Origin: Plasmodium brasilianum
Lineage: Eukaryota; Apicomplexa; Aconoidasida; Haemosporida; Plasmodiidae
Assembly (NCBI RefSeq): GCF_023973825.1
Contig: NC_090118.1
Coordinates: 838,501 to 902,500 of the forward strand
Direction of reading: 5' to 3'
Length of the DNA stretch: 64,000 bases
Part shown: in pieces, positions 35,969-47,540 of the stretch
Layout: each line of letters begins with the position of its first letter
How positions within the stretch are numbered: position 1 is the first letter of the stretch
The notes under the pieces: generated by a model
Seen by the model: the letters and a program-made list of their open reading frames with translations, nothing else
Told to the model about the DNA's origin: nothing
The model's database searches: none
Program-made: the position numbers and the translations under genes

Positions 35969-36355
35969 ATGTAATTGCGTAAGTTATTAAGTATTTATGT
36001 ACGTGCTAATGTGCATATGGGTTTCTTAAACATAGTGCTCGAATAATTTAGCGTTCGAATCATTCCTAGAAAGTATGCCCTTTGTGTCATTTTGCGAAGT
36101 TATGCTTTTTTTTTTTTTTTTTTCTTTTCAAGATAATTATAAATAAATCATTGAAGCATTCTTTACAGTGCTACTATTCACGCGTATCATTGTATTTTAC
36201 CTAGTGTACCCGTACATGCTAACGTGCTAGCAAACAAACATACGAACGTACGAACATACGAACATACGAACGTACGAACATACGAAACTGCTTTTACAAG
36301 AACTAATACTAACGCAAATACACACACCTTCGTGTTACACTTTGCCCCGTTCAAA

Positions 36356-36745
36356 ATGTCGTATGGATGTGGGACTATTTGCTTACCTATCATTCGAAGA
36401 TCTTTGCTGTTTTTTTTAGCTGTCGAGGCTACGTATTCCTCCTATGACCTTTTCTTGAAGCCCGGTGCCATTTATGCGTACTATCGATTAGGGGAAGTGG
36501 TAATGCATACATGTACTTGTGCATACATACACATATGAACACACATGCGCATACGTACAAATGCACACACATGAACATACGTACAAATGCACAAACGCAC
36601 ATACGTGCATGTAAGGGTATGCTTAATTTCCCATTTGTATACCCGCATTTGTGCTATATGTAGACATTTGCAGTTGTATAGATGTTTTAAAAATATTCGA
36701 CTTTTTTTTTTCTTTTCTTTTTAGTTTAATAAGGGAAACAAGTAA
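36356..36745 (+). CDS. Small 54-residue protein, unknown function (2 exons)
   Basis: Exons are 36356-36499 and 36725-36745. The ATG follows AAA. Exon 1 codes MSYGCGTICLPIIRRSLLFF and continues to ...YYRLGEV with balanced amino-acid use, unlike the repeat peptides around it. A GTG|GTAATG donor and a long polypyrimidine TTTTCTTTTTAG acceptor join in phase 0 to FNKGNK and a stop. One hydrophobic stretch (about residues 8-24) with two central arginines could be a membrane anchor; a KPG and a Tyr-rich segment follow. I do not recognise it. It sits alone between RON5 and HMGB2, with its own poly-T-rich flanks. Conservation of the splice pattern in other Plasmodium species would settle it. Confidence 0.6.
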
Positions 36746-37041
36746 TTTTTAGAAATTGCTTTTTTTTTTTTTTTTTTTGATGAGTTATACAAGGTGATAT
36801 TCTAAGGAGCAATTAAAAAGGAAGAGTCTTATTCAGTTTTACGTATGTGTATTTGCAAGCATGTATATTGTGAGCCTATCGTAAACTTCTAGACTTGACT
36901 CAAGTCGACTTCTCCGTCCATTGTAAAAGATGAAATCTTTTCATTTAATAATTTTTTTCACAAAAATGTAGCAGTTATAACGAAAAAAAAAAAAAAAAAG
37001 CTAGGGGGTAATTATGTTACAAGTACTTAGCGGAATAGACG

Positions 37042-37262
37042 ATATATTTATTTCATTTTAATTTATTTAATTTCATTTTAATTTATTTAATTTCATTGTA
37101 ATTTATTTAATTTCGTTGTAATTTATTTAATTTCATTGTAATTTATTTAATTTCATTGTAATTTATTTAATTTCATTGTAATTTATTTAATTTCATTGTA
37201 ATTTATTTAATTTCATTGTAATTTATTTAATTTCATTTTAATTTATTTAATTTTATTTTAAT
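37042..37262. repeat. 20-bp ATTTATTTAATTTCATTGTA array
   Basis: About eleven copies at 20-bp spacing, with TTTTA/TTGTA variants. A/T runs fall at regular helical spacing. Confidence 0.9.
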
Positions 37263-38817
37263 TTATATTATATATACATTTTTTTTTTCATGTAAATGAT
37301 CGAATTTCATAACGTCAAACGAACAATTTATATTATGAATTGTCCTTTTTAATGAAACAGATTACTCTTACAAATATGCGTATCTGTAGTACATAAAAAG
37401 AGATGTTATTTCATTTTATTTTTTAGCTGCATAGTTTGTACCATTTGATGTATATAAACATTAATGTGGGTACACATGTGTATATATGCACACATATTGA
37501 TATACTTGGAAAAAATGAAACATGGCTGCTTTATAAAAAGCGCATGTAACGGGAGAAAGAGCAAAGAAAAGAACAAAAATGAGACGAAAAAAAGAGCAAA
37601 AAGGTAAAAATACTACAAGCATTTTGTATAATTTCTTATTTGTGGGAGAGGGAGAGCAGAAATATCTTGTTCTCTATAACTACTAAACATCCTTATTCGT
37701 AACGAATTCCTATTCAATTTTACATTTGTAAATTAAAATTAAATGGCAGTAGAGATAAGAAAATTTTTATTCTTTTAATTTGGTGTGCAAAAATGTTTTT
37801 ATTTAATTGCATTGTACTACTGCTTTTTTTATAGAAATAATTTTTAAATTCGTAGAAGTAAAAATATCAGAAAAAAAAAGTAAAGCCAAGTGTTTTAGTT
37901 TTTCGGATGCAAAGCTCTTTTCGCTAATTTCCTCCCTTGTGCACGCTACTCCTTAAATAATAACATAAGAAAGGAATATAACTATGACTTTAATTTTTAT
38001 CCACGTGATGAAATAATTATCAACAAACTGCAGTTATGGAAATAATTTTTTAATTGAGTTGTATGCCATTATGTGTCTGATCAGCATGGTTTATATTTTT
38101 AAAAGGCAGCTTATGTATCCCCCCTTTTTAATATACAAGGGTTTTCTTTTCTTTTTTTTTTTTTATATTTGCTCCATTTTGCTTTACTTTTATGCTTCAC
38201 TTATATGTCTATTTAACAGTTTATTTTTTTTATCTACCTTTTTTATTTGTATCATGTTTTAAAAAAATATAAAAAAAGATTAATTGCGTACACATTTTGG
38301 AACATAAAAAGGAAAAAATAACAAAAAAAAAATATCCTATATATACATAATACATACGAATGGATACCTGTGCATATAATATATGAGCAAAATAATGTAT
38401 ATACATAGCGTAGCACATTATTCGGAATAATTTTTCGCCTTAGATAAACCGCTGTACGTTTGTGGTGCACGTCCGCGAAGCAAAATTTTCAAAGAACAAG
38501 AAGAAAAATAGTGAGTCCGTATAATCTATCTATGAATATACATACAACACATATATATGGTATGTATGTATATACATATATATATATGTACATATATGTA
38601 TGTATGTATTTTTCATAATGCGATTTTTCAAACGGATGTTCTAAATATGCGTTTACAATTTTACACTTTTAACAATACTTCTTAATAGCTTAATTTTTTT
38701 TTTTTTTTTTTTTTTATCTCCCTTCTCGAAGATTAAAAAAAAAAAAAAAAAAGTTTAAGAATAAAATTACAATTATATTATTGTAAAAAAAAAAAAAAAT
38801 TATAAATGCAATTCACG

Positions 38818-39110
38818 ATATATATTATATGTACATATATACATACATATATACACACATACATACATATATACACACATACATACATATATACACACAT
38901 ACATACATATATACACACATACATACATATATACACACATACATACATATATACATACATACATATATACATACATACATACATACATAAATACATATAT
39001 ACGTACATACATAGATACATATATATATATATATATATACATACATACATACATACATAAATACATATATACATACATACATTCACCTATACATACCCAC
39101 ACATACATGT
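38818..39110. repeat. (CATACATATATACACA)n compound microsatellite
   Basis: ATACATACATATATACACAC units, then simpler CATA runs and a (TA)n core near 39020. Open as His/Thr/Ile/Tyr or Met/Tyr/Val/Cys peptides that are not genes. Confidence 0.9.
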
Positions 39111-39638
39111 ACATGCGTATACATATGTACATACACATACATATATATATATGCAAAATAAAAATAAACATTAAATCATATAAACCTACTACTTGATCTT
39201 AAAATAATAAAAAAAAAAAAAAAAAAAACTTTATTTTTTTTTTTTTATAAATAAATGTATGTATATATATTTATATATACATATATGTAATACATATACA
39301 CATACATATATACATACATATATACATACATATATGTAATACATATATACATATACATAGCAGTATATATGGACTTAATTGTAAAAAAAATTTTTTTTTT
39401 ATATTATATAAACACATACATATAACCCATATGTATGTTTTGCTGTAAGTATTCACATGTATATACAAAGTATTTTTATTTATATAATAAATAGGTGAAC
39501 ACTTATTCTTCACTTCGTATTCTTAACTACTTATAATTCACTTCTTATGGTTTACTTCTTATTCCTAACTACTTATTCTTCTACTCATCGATTCTTATTC
39601 GTCAACTCTCACGTTGCACTTGTAATTCTTTTCCTTCT

Positions 39639-39938
39639 TTATTCTTTGTTTTTTTTTCTATATTCTTCTATTTCTTTAGAGTAACGAACTTTATCTAACT
39701 GCGCCTTCTTCTCATATGGTGACTTCTGAGCTGGACTTAGTTGACCCCAAGCTTCACCTACCAACTTCCCTACTTGTGCTACATCCTTTGCTAATTCTGG
39801 TCTTTCTTTTATTATTTCTAATCTTTTGTCCTTAACGTAAAACATATATGCTGACAAGGCCCTCTTTGGAGCTAATGGATCTTTTTTCTTTTTTTTATTC
39901 TGTTTTTTTAAAACTTTCTTTTGAGTTTTCGTTGCCAT
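39639..39938 (-). CDS. HMGB2: High mobility group box protein (HMGB2-like)
   Basis: A single-exon ORF of 99 residues with a basic N-terminus (KKVLKKQNKKKKKDP) and one HMG box from about residue 22 to 95: PLAPKRALSAYMFYVKDKR, then VGKLVGEAWGQLSPAQKSPY. The box signature residues (P-K-R-x-x-S-A-Y-x-F, G-x-x-W, S-x-x-x-K-x-P-Y) are all present. HMGB proteins bend DNA without sequence preference and loosen chromatin in the nucleus. The length is typical of the short single-box Plasmodium HMGB proteins, which lack the acidic tail of animal HMGB1. It starts at the first ATG; a 29-bp tandem repeat and an A-run lie just upstream. Confidence 0.95.
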   Translation of the reverse strand: MATKTQKKVLKKQNKKKKKDPLAPKRALSAYMFYVKDKRLEIIKERPELAKDVAQVGKLVGEAWGQLSPAQKSPYEKKAQLDKVRYSKEIEEYRKKNKE

Positions 39939-40048
39939 TTTTTATGACCTGAAAATGGGGGGAGATGGTTAAAAGGGAAAAAAAAAAAAAAATGAATAGC
40001 AATAAAAAAAAATATAATTAAAAAAATAGCTACCAAAAAAAAAAAAAA

Positions 40049-40275
40049 AAAATGAACAGCAATAAAAAAGGAAATAAAAGGAACAGCAATAAAAAAGGAA
40101 ATAAAAGGAACGGCAATAAAAAAAGTAAAATAAAAGGAACGGCAATAAAAAAAGTAAAATAAAAGGAGCGGCAATAAAAAAAGTAAAATAAAAGGAGCGG
40201 CAATAAAAAAAGTAAAATAAAAGGAACGGCAATAAAAAAAGTAAAATAAAAGGAACGGCAATAATTAAAAGTAAA
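40049..40275. repeat. 29-bp tandem repeat upstream of HMGB2
   Basis: The unit reads GGA(A/G)C(G/A)GCAATAAAA followed by AAAGTAAAATAAAA. About seven copies, shortened by several bases at the gene-proximal side, starting about 110 bp before the HMGB2 ATG. Confidence 0.85.
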
Positions 40276-40465
40276 AAATAAAACAAAATAAAGAAGAATG
40301 ACTAAAAATATATTATATTAAAAAGGCATAAAAACGGGATGTCTCTTGTGCTCATTTGTGCAATTATTCATTCATAAATATTCAAATAGAATAAAGGCAG
40401 GGAGGGCCCTTGTAGAACGACGGAATAATAAGTCACAAGTATATAATACATCGGATGGGGGAGCT

Positions 40466-40486
40466 TACAGGCATATTATGCCTGTA
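40466..40486. repeat. 21-bp perfect inverted repeat
   Basis: TACAGGCATA, one T, then TATGCCTGTA: ten-base arms without a mismatch, unusual for holding GGC/GCC in this AT-rich spacer. It could be a dimeric binding site or a hairpin (inference). Confidence 0.6.
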
Positions 40487-40813
40487 TGTATGTATGTATG
40501 TATATATATATATATATATATATATGAAGCGTTGCAAAAGCATGATAGTTCTTTTTTTTTTTTTTTTTATAAATAGCTAAACAAACAAACAAAAAATAAA
40601 AAGCTTATGAAAGAAAAAAAAAAAACAAGAGAAATAAAACCATTAGAAATGTAGAATTTAGCTAGTTAAAAAAAAAAAAAAATTAAAAACAGTCAACTAT
40701 ACACATATTACGTTAAAAAGTTGTGTTTACCATAATACATAATTGATATGAAAAGGACGTTTAAGAATCAACGAAATATATGCAAATGTGAACGAATATA
40801 AACAAATACGAAA

Positions 40814-40859
<46 letters not shown>

Positions 40860-41596
40860 CATGATTGCATGGTACATATATACACACGAACGAAAATTAC
40901 CGTAACTTTATGCAATTTAACGCGTGGGACTTGCACAAAGACAGATAAAACATAACTACATGACGAACGAATGTAATGTATAGAAAATGTATGTAGCTTG
41001 TTTTATTTTAAAACTTCTATTCACAACAAAAAGGAGAAGTAAACAAGAGGATATAAAACAAAAATAATAGTTCCTCGAAGAAATAAATAAACATGGCACA
41101 ACAAGGAAGGAAAACACGCAACATAAAGCACAGCCATGCATATATACATATATATATATATATACATACACGTAACACATACATACATTCATAAGATCAA
41201 ATATACAAAAACGACGTGGGCGCACAAATTACATATGCAAGAGTGTAAGTTTCCCACGAGGAAGCAAAGTATGCATTTGAAAGTATTTCTATACGCATAG
41301 ATATGCATGTATGTATATATATATGGATATACTTATGTGGAACTCATTATATATGAAACGAATCATAATATATTGTTTAACATGTAAACATATGCTGATG
41401 TACAATACGGCAATCTGTCATAAAATTAAAATATCCATAACGTATATATACATATGTATATGTATACTTACATATATGTATATGTATCTCATGAATACGT
41501 TTATATATGTATACGCTAAATACAAATAATATAATATGAAGCAAAGGTACAAAATAACTATAACATACATAGTGGTCCTTACGTATATTATACATC

Positions 41597-41875
41597 CGTA
41601 TGTATGTATATATGTATGTATATATGTATGTATATATGTATGTATATATGTATGTATATATGTATGTATATATGTATGTATATATGTATGTATGTATATA
41701 TGTATATATGTATGTATATATGTATGTATATATGTATGTATATATGTATGTATATATGTATGTATGTATATATGTATATATGTATATATGTATATATGTA
41801 CGTATATATGTACGTATATATGTATATATGTATGTATATATGTGTGTATATATGTATGTATGTATATACGTGTAT
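41597..41875. repeat. (TATGTATGTATA)n array
   Basis: 12-bp ATGTATGTATAT units in about 20 copies, open in all three plus-strand frames as Met/Tyr/Val/Ile/Cys peptides. Not a gene. Confidence 0.92.
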
Positions 41876-42294
41876 ATTTATATATACATAAAAAGCTTTC
41901 GTTCTTTCATTTTTACCTTTTTTTTTTTAATTATTTAATATTTGATTAAAATAAAAATTTCAAAAATACTTAAGTTGTTATGAGGAAATTAATGAGTTGT
42001 GATTATTACAATATTATAACTTATGTTTAAATAAAAATATTCTTATAAATATGATTGTTGGAAATTTTTTAAAACTTTAAATGAATTAATGAAAAAAAAA
42101 AAAAGAAACAAATTATTTTTAACATTAATAATAATAATTATTTAATTTTATTTTAATTTTATTTTTATTTAATTTTAATTTCATTAATGTATTAAATAAG
42201 TGCTTATTTTTTAATTTTAATGTATTTAAAAAAAAAAAAATTTAAGTACTGAGGAGTAGGACTTACTAATTACTACATTAAAATATATATATAT

Positions 42295-42329
<35 letters not shown>

Positions 42330-42339
<10 letters not shown>

Positions 42340-42345
42340 CATTAT

Positions 42346-42376
<31 letters not shown>

Positions 42377-42377
42377 A

Positions 42378-42456
<79 letters not shown>

Positions 42457-42495
42457 AACATATACATATACGTATACATATACATATATATATAC
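42330..42495. repeat. 6-bp CATATA array
   Basis: About 25 copies of CATATA between flanking (TA)n tracts. Confidence 0.9.
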
Positions 42496-42726
42496 ATATA
42501 TATATACAACGTAAACAATGTTGCTTTAAAAAAAAAAAATTGTAACCTTGTTTTTTATGTATATATATACATAAGTACATATATGTACATATAGTATATG
42601 TATATTTATATATATTTTACTTGTATACTCCGTTTTATATACTTACATATGCAATAACGTCAACAAGAGTATGTACGTATACATGTATTCATACATATAT
42701 AAGTGTATATATATAAATGTACATAT

Positions 42727-42764
<38 letters not shown>

Positions 42765-43641
42765 ATTTTATACAATAGGGGGAAACGATATTTTTACAAG
42801 AAAAAAAAAAAATTGAGGGTTATTCACATACGTATATAATATATTATATATGTTTTTATATACGTATTACTGCTGCTTGTCGTTAAAAGGCTCTTGTTGC
42901 AGTAAAGGTATTACATATATAAGAATGACTAATTTTCATGCATGTATTAAACACCGAAATTATGTATTTTTCATGTTTATATAAAGGAAATAAAATATAT
43001 ATATAAATATATGAGTACAAATATACGTTTACGTATATATATACATATTGCTTTAATTTTTATGTTTTTATTAGCTACTAATTTTTTTTTTCGTCCTACG
43101 ACGAGTTAATGATTTATATATGGCATATTAATATACGTATTTAATTGAATATGGTATGTTTATATGTTCGTATATTTTAATATGTTTGTATATATGTATA
43201 TATATATATATACATATATACATACATTATTACAAACATATGTATTTTTTTTTGCGCAGTTTATAAAAGTGCAAATTATGCTGTACCCGTGTAAGATAAA
43301 TAATTGATATGAGACGAAAGATTATATTTATTTTAAGTTTTAAAATTTTCATTTAATTTTACATGGGTGTTTATAAGGCAGATTGTACAAGGGAACGACA
43401 AATGCTTGTACGTAATTGTAAGTTCTATGTATGCATATATATATATATATATATATATATGTATTCATTTAAATGTATTTGTTTATATGTACGTGCGTAA
43501 ACGTACATTCGTTTGTGTATGCATCCATATGCACCTATGTATAGTTATATGTATAAGAATACTAGCCTTTTTTTATAAACATGTATAGGCTTTTACGAAA
43601 TGAAATTTTGTTCATATATGTATATACATATATGTATATAC

Positions 43642-43673
<32 letters not shown>

Positions 43674-44329
43674 GTATATATAAATACACGTTTATTTGCC
43701 TATACATATGGCTCTTCGATGCGATTGTAAATGATTGTGTGTTTGAACACCATCGGCTTTTATTAAAAAGGGTGTCTCAATACTTTTAAGGAAAATGCAT
43801 TTTTCCCCCCGAATTAGTATTATTGTGTGTACATGAATATATAACATGTGCATGTGTACATGTATATATATTTATATATTGTGTATAAGTACACACATAT
43901 GACATATGTTAATGTGCCGGAAAAGCTTAGCAATTAATTAAAAGCACCTCTCGGAATGCTTCATTTAGAGCGGTATTTAATATTTATAATAGTTGTGTAT
44001 GTATTTACTTTTACCTTTTTATTTCCCCCATGTTCTTACCAAAAAAAAAAAAAAAAGAAAAAAAAAAGAAAAAAAAATGAAGCAATGAATGCAGTAAAAA
44101 ATAAAAATGCGACGAAGGTGTAGCTCACGATACCTATAAAATGCAATGATATATACTGTTATGCTGTGGAACATTTCCCTTTGTAATTATTTCCAGTAGT
44201 TACAAAATATGTCGTTTAAATAGGAATATATGTTTTTACTATATTTTTAAGAACATTTAATAACTGGGTCTTTTTAACGCAGTAAAATCGGTTGAACCGA
44301 AATCTGCTAAGTATTTAAAAGGAAAAATA

Positions 44330-44502
44330 AAAAAAATAATATTAAAAAAAATAATATTAAAAAATAATATTAAAATAATTTTAAAAAATAATATTAAAAT
44401 AATATTAAAAAATAATATTAAAATAATATTAAAAAATAATATTAAAATAATATTAAAATAATTTTAAAAAATAATATTAAAATAATATTAAAAAATAACA
44501 AG
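44330..44502. repeat. AATATTAAAA(T/A)AAT array
   Basis: Units of AATATTAAAATAATATTAAAAA, 10-11 bp half-repeats, about 15 copies. Confidence 0.8.
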
Positions 44503-44961
44503 GTTGAAGTAAATCTTGTTGCCCATTTTATATACTTCATTTTATTTTAACCCCATGTAGAAATGCTAAAATTGACAGAAGCGTTTTCATTGTTTTGCAT
44601 ATGTGTGTATGACTAGTGTGCTAGTGCTGTTTCTTCCGTGTATACAATGTAGAAAATGTTCTCTGATATTTTAGTGTAATTTAAAATGCTTTAACGGCAA
44701 GAAGAGCAGTTACGTGGCAACACAGACTTAACAACATACCATCATAATAATTATTTTCGCTGTTGCACACTACTCATTAAATTATTGTTATGTCTGTGAC
44801 CATATTACGTGTGTGCATACGTGTATAACACATATGAACAATGAGAAGAGCAAAAAGAACGGAGAGATCATATATAAGACAAAAAAATTTACAAAAAAAA
44901 AATTTACCATTTTGAAATACAAAATACCCCTCTTTGGCAGTATTATATTTCGGCATTTTAG

Positions 44962-45360
44962 ATGGAAAGTTTATTGAAGATCTTGTTAAAATGTGTTAAA
45001 CAGTTTTTATATTATATATCGTTTTATGTTTTCTTCTTTTTTTTGAACATTTTTGTATCCTTTTTTATGTGTAATGGATATACAATTATAGTTACTCCTT
45101 TTTTTGTCAACTTATTTAAATATTCTGAACATGTTCATTTTTTTTTTTTTTTTATTTATATTAAAAATGTTCAGAATGCTCAAATGCATGAATTTGTTTC
45201 CATAAAAAAGGCCAATAAAATGGTTGGGGCTTGGGTTAACGCGTACAATAAAAGTAATAATAGTAGTAGTAATAATGAGGAATATATATATATATATATA
45301 TATTACCACGTTAGTGCGACAATATTGAATAAATGTGTATATGTTTACACAACTAGGTAG
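44962..45360 (+). CDS. Possible small membrane protein (weak)
   Basis: An open frame, with its ATG at 44962, begins MESLLKILLKCVKQFLYYIS and continues with two hydrophobic stretches (about residues 15-37 and 41-52), then a Phe-rich run, then a more ordinary part (AQMHEFVSIKKANKMVGAWV) and an Asn/Ser run, ending in repeat-derived Ile/Tyr. The composition of the first ~60 and middle ~35 residues is less repetitive than other spacer ORFs. No homologue is recognised, and no splice sites support it. It may be chance. Confidence 0.25.
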   Translation: MESLLKILLKCVKQFLYYISFYVFFFFLNIFVSFFMCNGYTIIVTPFFVNLFKYSEHVHFFFFFIYIKNVQNAQMHEFVSIKKANKMVGAWVNAYNKSNNSSSNNEEYIYIYIYYHVSATILNKCVYVYTTR

Positions 45361-46042
45361 CAAAAAAAAAAAAAGAGAGTGTGGATCCATTGAAGTTACA
45401 TTTTTTTCATTTTCAAACGTCCTTATTTGAATGATTATTTAAAAGAATAAAAATAAAGGCATTCATATTTTTTCCTAACTGAACCAAATCAAAGAGATTA
45501 TAACACAGTATTTTTTCAACGCCTTATTTTATTGTGTCAATAGGTGGAACATATATATTCCTAACGTACTTACAAAGAAATAAAAAAATAAAAATAGAGC
45601 GTTTGTTTAGATTTTTCTGCAACCGGATGAGGGAATACAATTGGGGTATTCACCTATAAGTACATAATTATATGCATATATATATATATATATATACTGT
45701 TGCGTATGAATGTGTACATATATTATATGCGTTTACATGGACAATCCACGTACAACTTGAATTTTCTAAATAAGAATAAAAAGCAATTACCATGGGATAC
45801 TGCCGAAAAGATAGAAGCAAATGCAAAATGAAAGTTAAGCATAAGTCCTCAAAACAGTAACTCAACTTGATAGAATAATTTGGTTAAGTGTTAAAAGATA
45901 GAGAAAAAAAAAAATTACAAAAAAGATAAAATAAGGCTTGGAAAAACGAAAAAATGTGTTCTCTTGATGCCTTGCATGTGCACATGCACGTATACATGCG
46001 TATATGTAAGAACCTATGTACGTATTTATGTATTTATGTATT

Positions 46043-46075
<33 letters not shown>

Positions 46076-47522
46076 TTATATTTATTTATTTAATTTAACT
46101 GAAGCAAAAAAAAAAAAAAAAAAAAAGGAAAAATATTCCACCTCGATTAATCCTATTTGCTCCCGTAACATAAAATTGATATTTCTATAGTTGAGTAAGA
46201 AATGAAAAGATGTTAATATATATTATATTATGTCATATAGCCCCTTTCGATTTTTCAAATAAAAAAATAAAATAAATAAAAATATATATATAAATAAAAA
46301 TATAAATATAAATATAAATACAAATAAAAATATAAATACAAATAAAAATATAAATACAAATAAAAATATAAATAAAAATGTAAATATTTTGACTTCATAG
46401 AATATATAGTAGTTATAAACTGTTCTTTCCTTACTAGAAATTAAATGAAAATAAAATTTTCAAAGTTAGATAAAGAGCAGTATAGTAATACATATTAATT
46501 TAATTTATCTTATTTCATATCATCTTTACCATGATTTAATTATTTGAAAGTTTGCCTTTATAAAACTAAGAACGTAAATATACATAAGTATATACAAGTA
46601 TAAGTCAGCGTATGTTAATGTTTACATTTCCGTATTATACATAAATTCTTCTACCGCATAACTTCTTATTTTCTAATGGCAAATTAATAATACAGGATAT
46701 TTTATTGTGAGGTTTTATTTTTCATCTAACACAATTACATAGTCCCTTTTTTTTTTTATTTTTTTTTTATTTTACATGTATAGAAACGTGCATATTTATT
46801 CTAACTGACCACGTTGAATTGCGTATTCGTGCATCATTTTATACATTAGTTAATACCTATGAATGAATATATCCACGTATATATTTACGTGTATCTAAGT
46901 CTATATCTACATATCTACATATCTACATATCTACATATCTACATATATATATATATATATATATACGCATGTTTACTTGTAGAAGGAATGCATATGAGGA
47001 TTTTTCCGCTTTTCCTTTAATTTATTACATATAATAGATACATTATTAGTTCATTCACTCTGCATATAGGCATACATTTACGAGTTCATATATACATGTA
47101 CATGTGTATGTATCCATACGCGCATAATTAGAGACCGCCAGTTCCTGTCATCTTCCTTAAAGTCAGCATAATTTAAATTTCTTTTTTTTATTTTTAAAAA
47201 CTCAGAGTTTTTTAATATATAAGGAGCTCGTAGTACAGCAGTGTGACAGAGTTAATCGTTGAGTATATAATGTACATGCTTTATCAGTAACATATGCGCA
47301 TTTTTTTTTCCATTCTGTAAAATAAGAAAAAGAGGAAAAAAAAAGAAGGTTGCGTATTGTTCTGGAAATTTTAAAAGAAAAAAGAAGAGAAAATAAAGAA
47401 AAAAAAAAAAAAAGAGTACAGAAAAAAGAGAAAATAAAAAAGAAGAGAAAATAAAGAAAAAAAAAAAAAAAAAGAGAAAAAAGAAAAATACATACGAACA
47501 TGTCATTTGATATAAAGCCGAA

Positions 47523-47540
47523 ATGATTGATCATGTTTAA
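47523..47540 (+). promoter_or_regulatory. Five-codon upstream ORF overlapping the SNRNP27-like start
   Basis: ATG ATT GAT CAT GTT TAA begins ten bases before the chosen start codon and ends inside the first codons of the main frame, in another frame. Ribosomes that start here would pass over the main ATG, so it could damp translation (inference). Confidence 0.45.

Larger units (their letters stand above)
34144..36355. other. Divergent spacer between RON5 and the 54-residue gene
   Basis: Holds both promoters. It contains poly(A)/(T) runs (34165-34194, 35862-35884, 36107-36123), (TA)n (35097-35119, 35940-35965), an 18-bp array (35341-35520) and three TGCAC motifs. ORFs here are Phe/Tyr/Leu-rich and not convincing. 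Confidence 0.65.
36746..39638. other. Convergent spacer between the 54-residue gene and HMGB2
   Basis: Holds two 3' flanks, a 20-bp array (37042-37262), poly(A)/(T) runs (38696-38716, 38736-38752, 38785-38799, 39211-39228) and a CATA/TATACACACATA array (38818-39110). No gene seen. Confidence 0.65.
39939..47532. other. Very long divergent spacer between HMGB2 and the SNRNP27-like gene
   Basis: 7.6 kb without a firm gene. It holds minisatellites (40049-40275, 41597-41875, 42330-42495, 44330-44502), many (TA)n and (A)n runs, a 21-bp perfect inverted repeat (40466-40486), a coding-like patch (40346-40480) and one possible membrane-protein ORF (44983-45360). Both bordering genes are transcribed outward, so the region carries both promoters. 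Confidence 0.6.

Noticed and set aside
45668..45865. Minus ORF and a short plus ORF (MGYCRKDRSKCKMKVKHKSS)
   Set aside because: Both are short, overlap each other, and have no splice sites or recognisable match.
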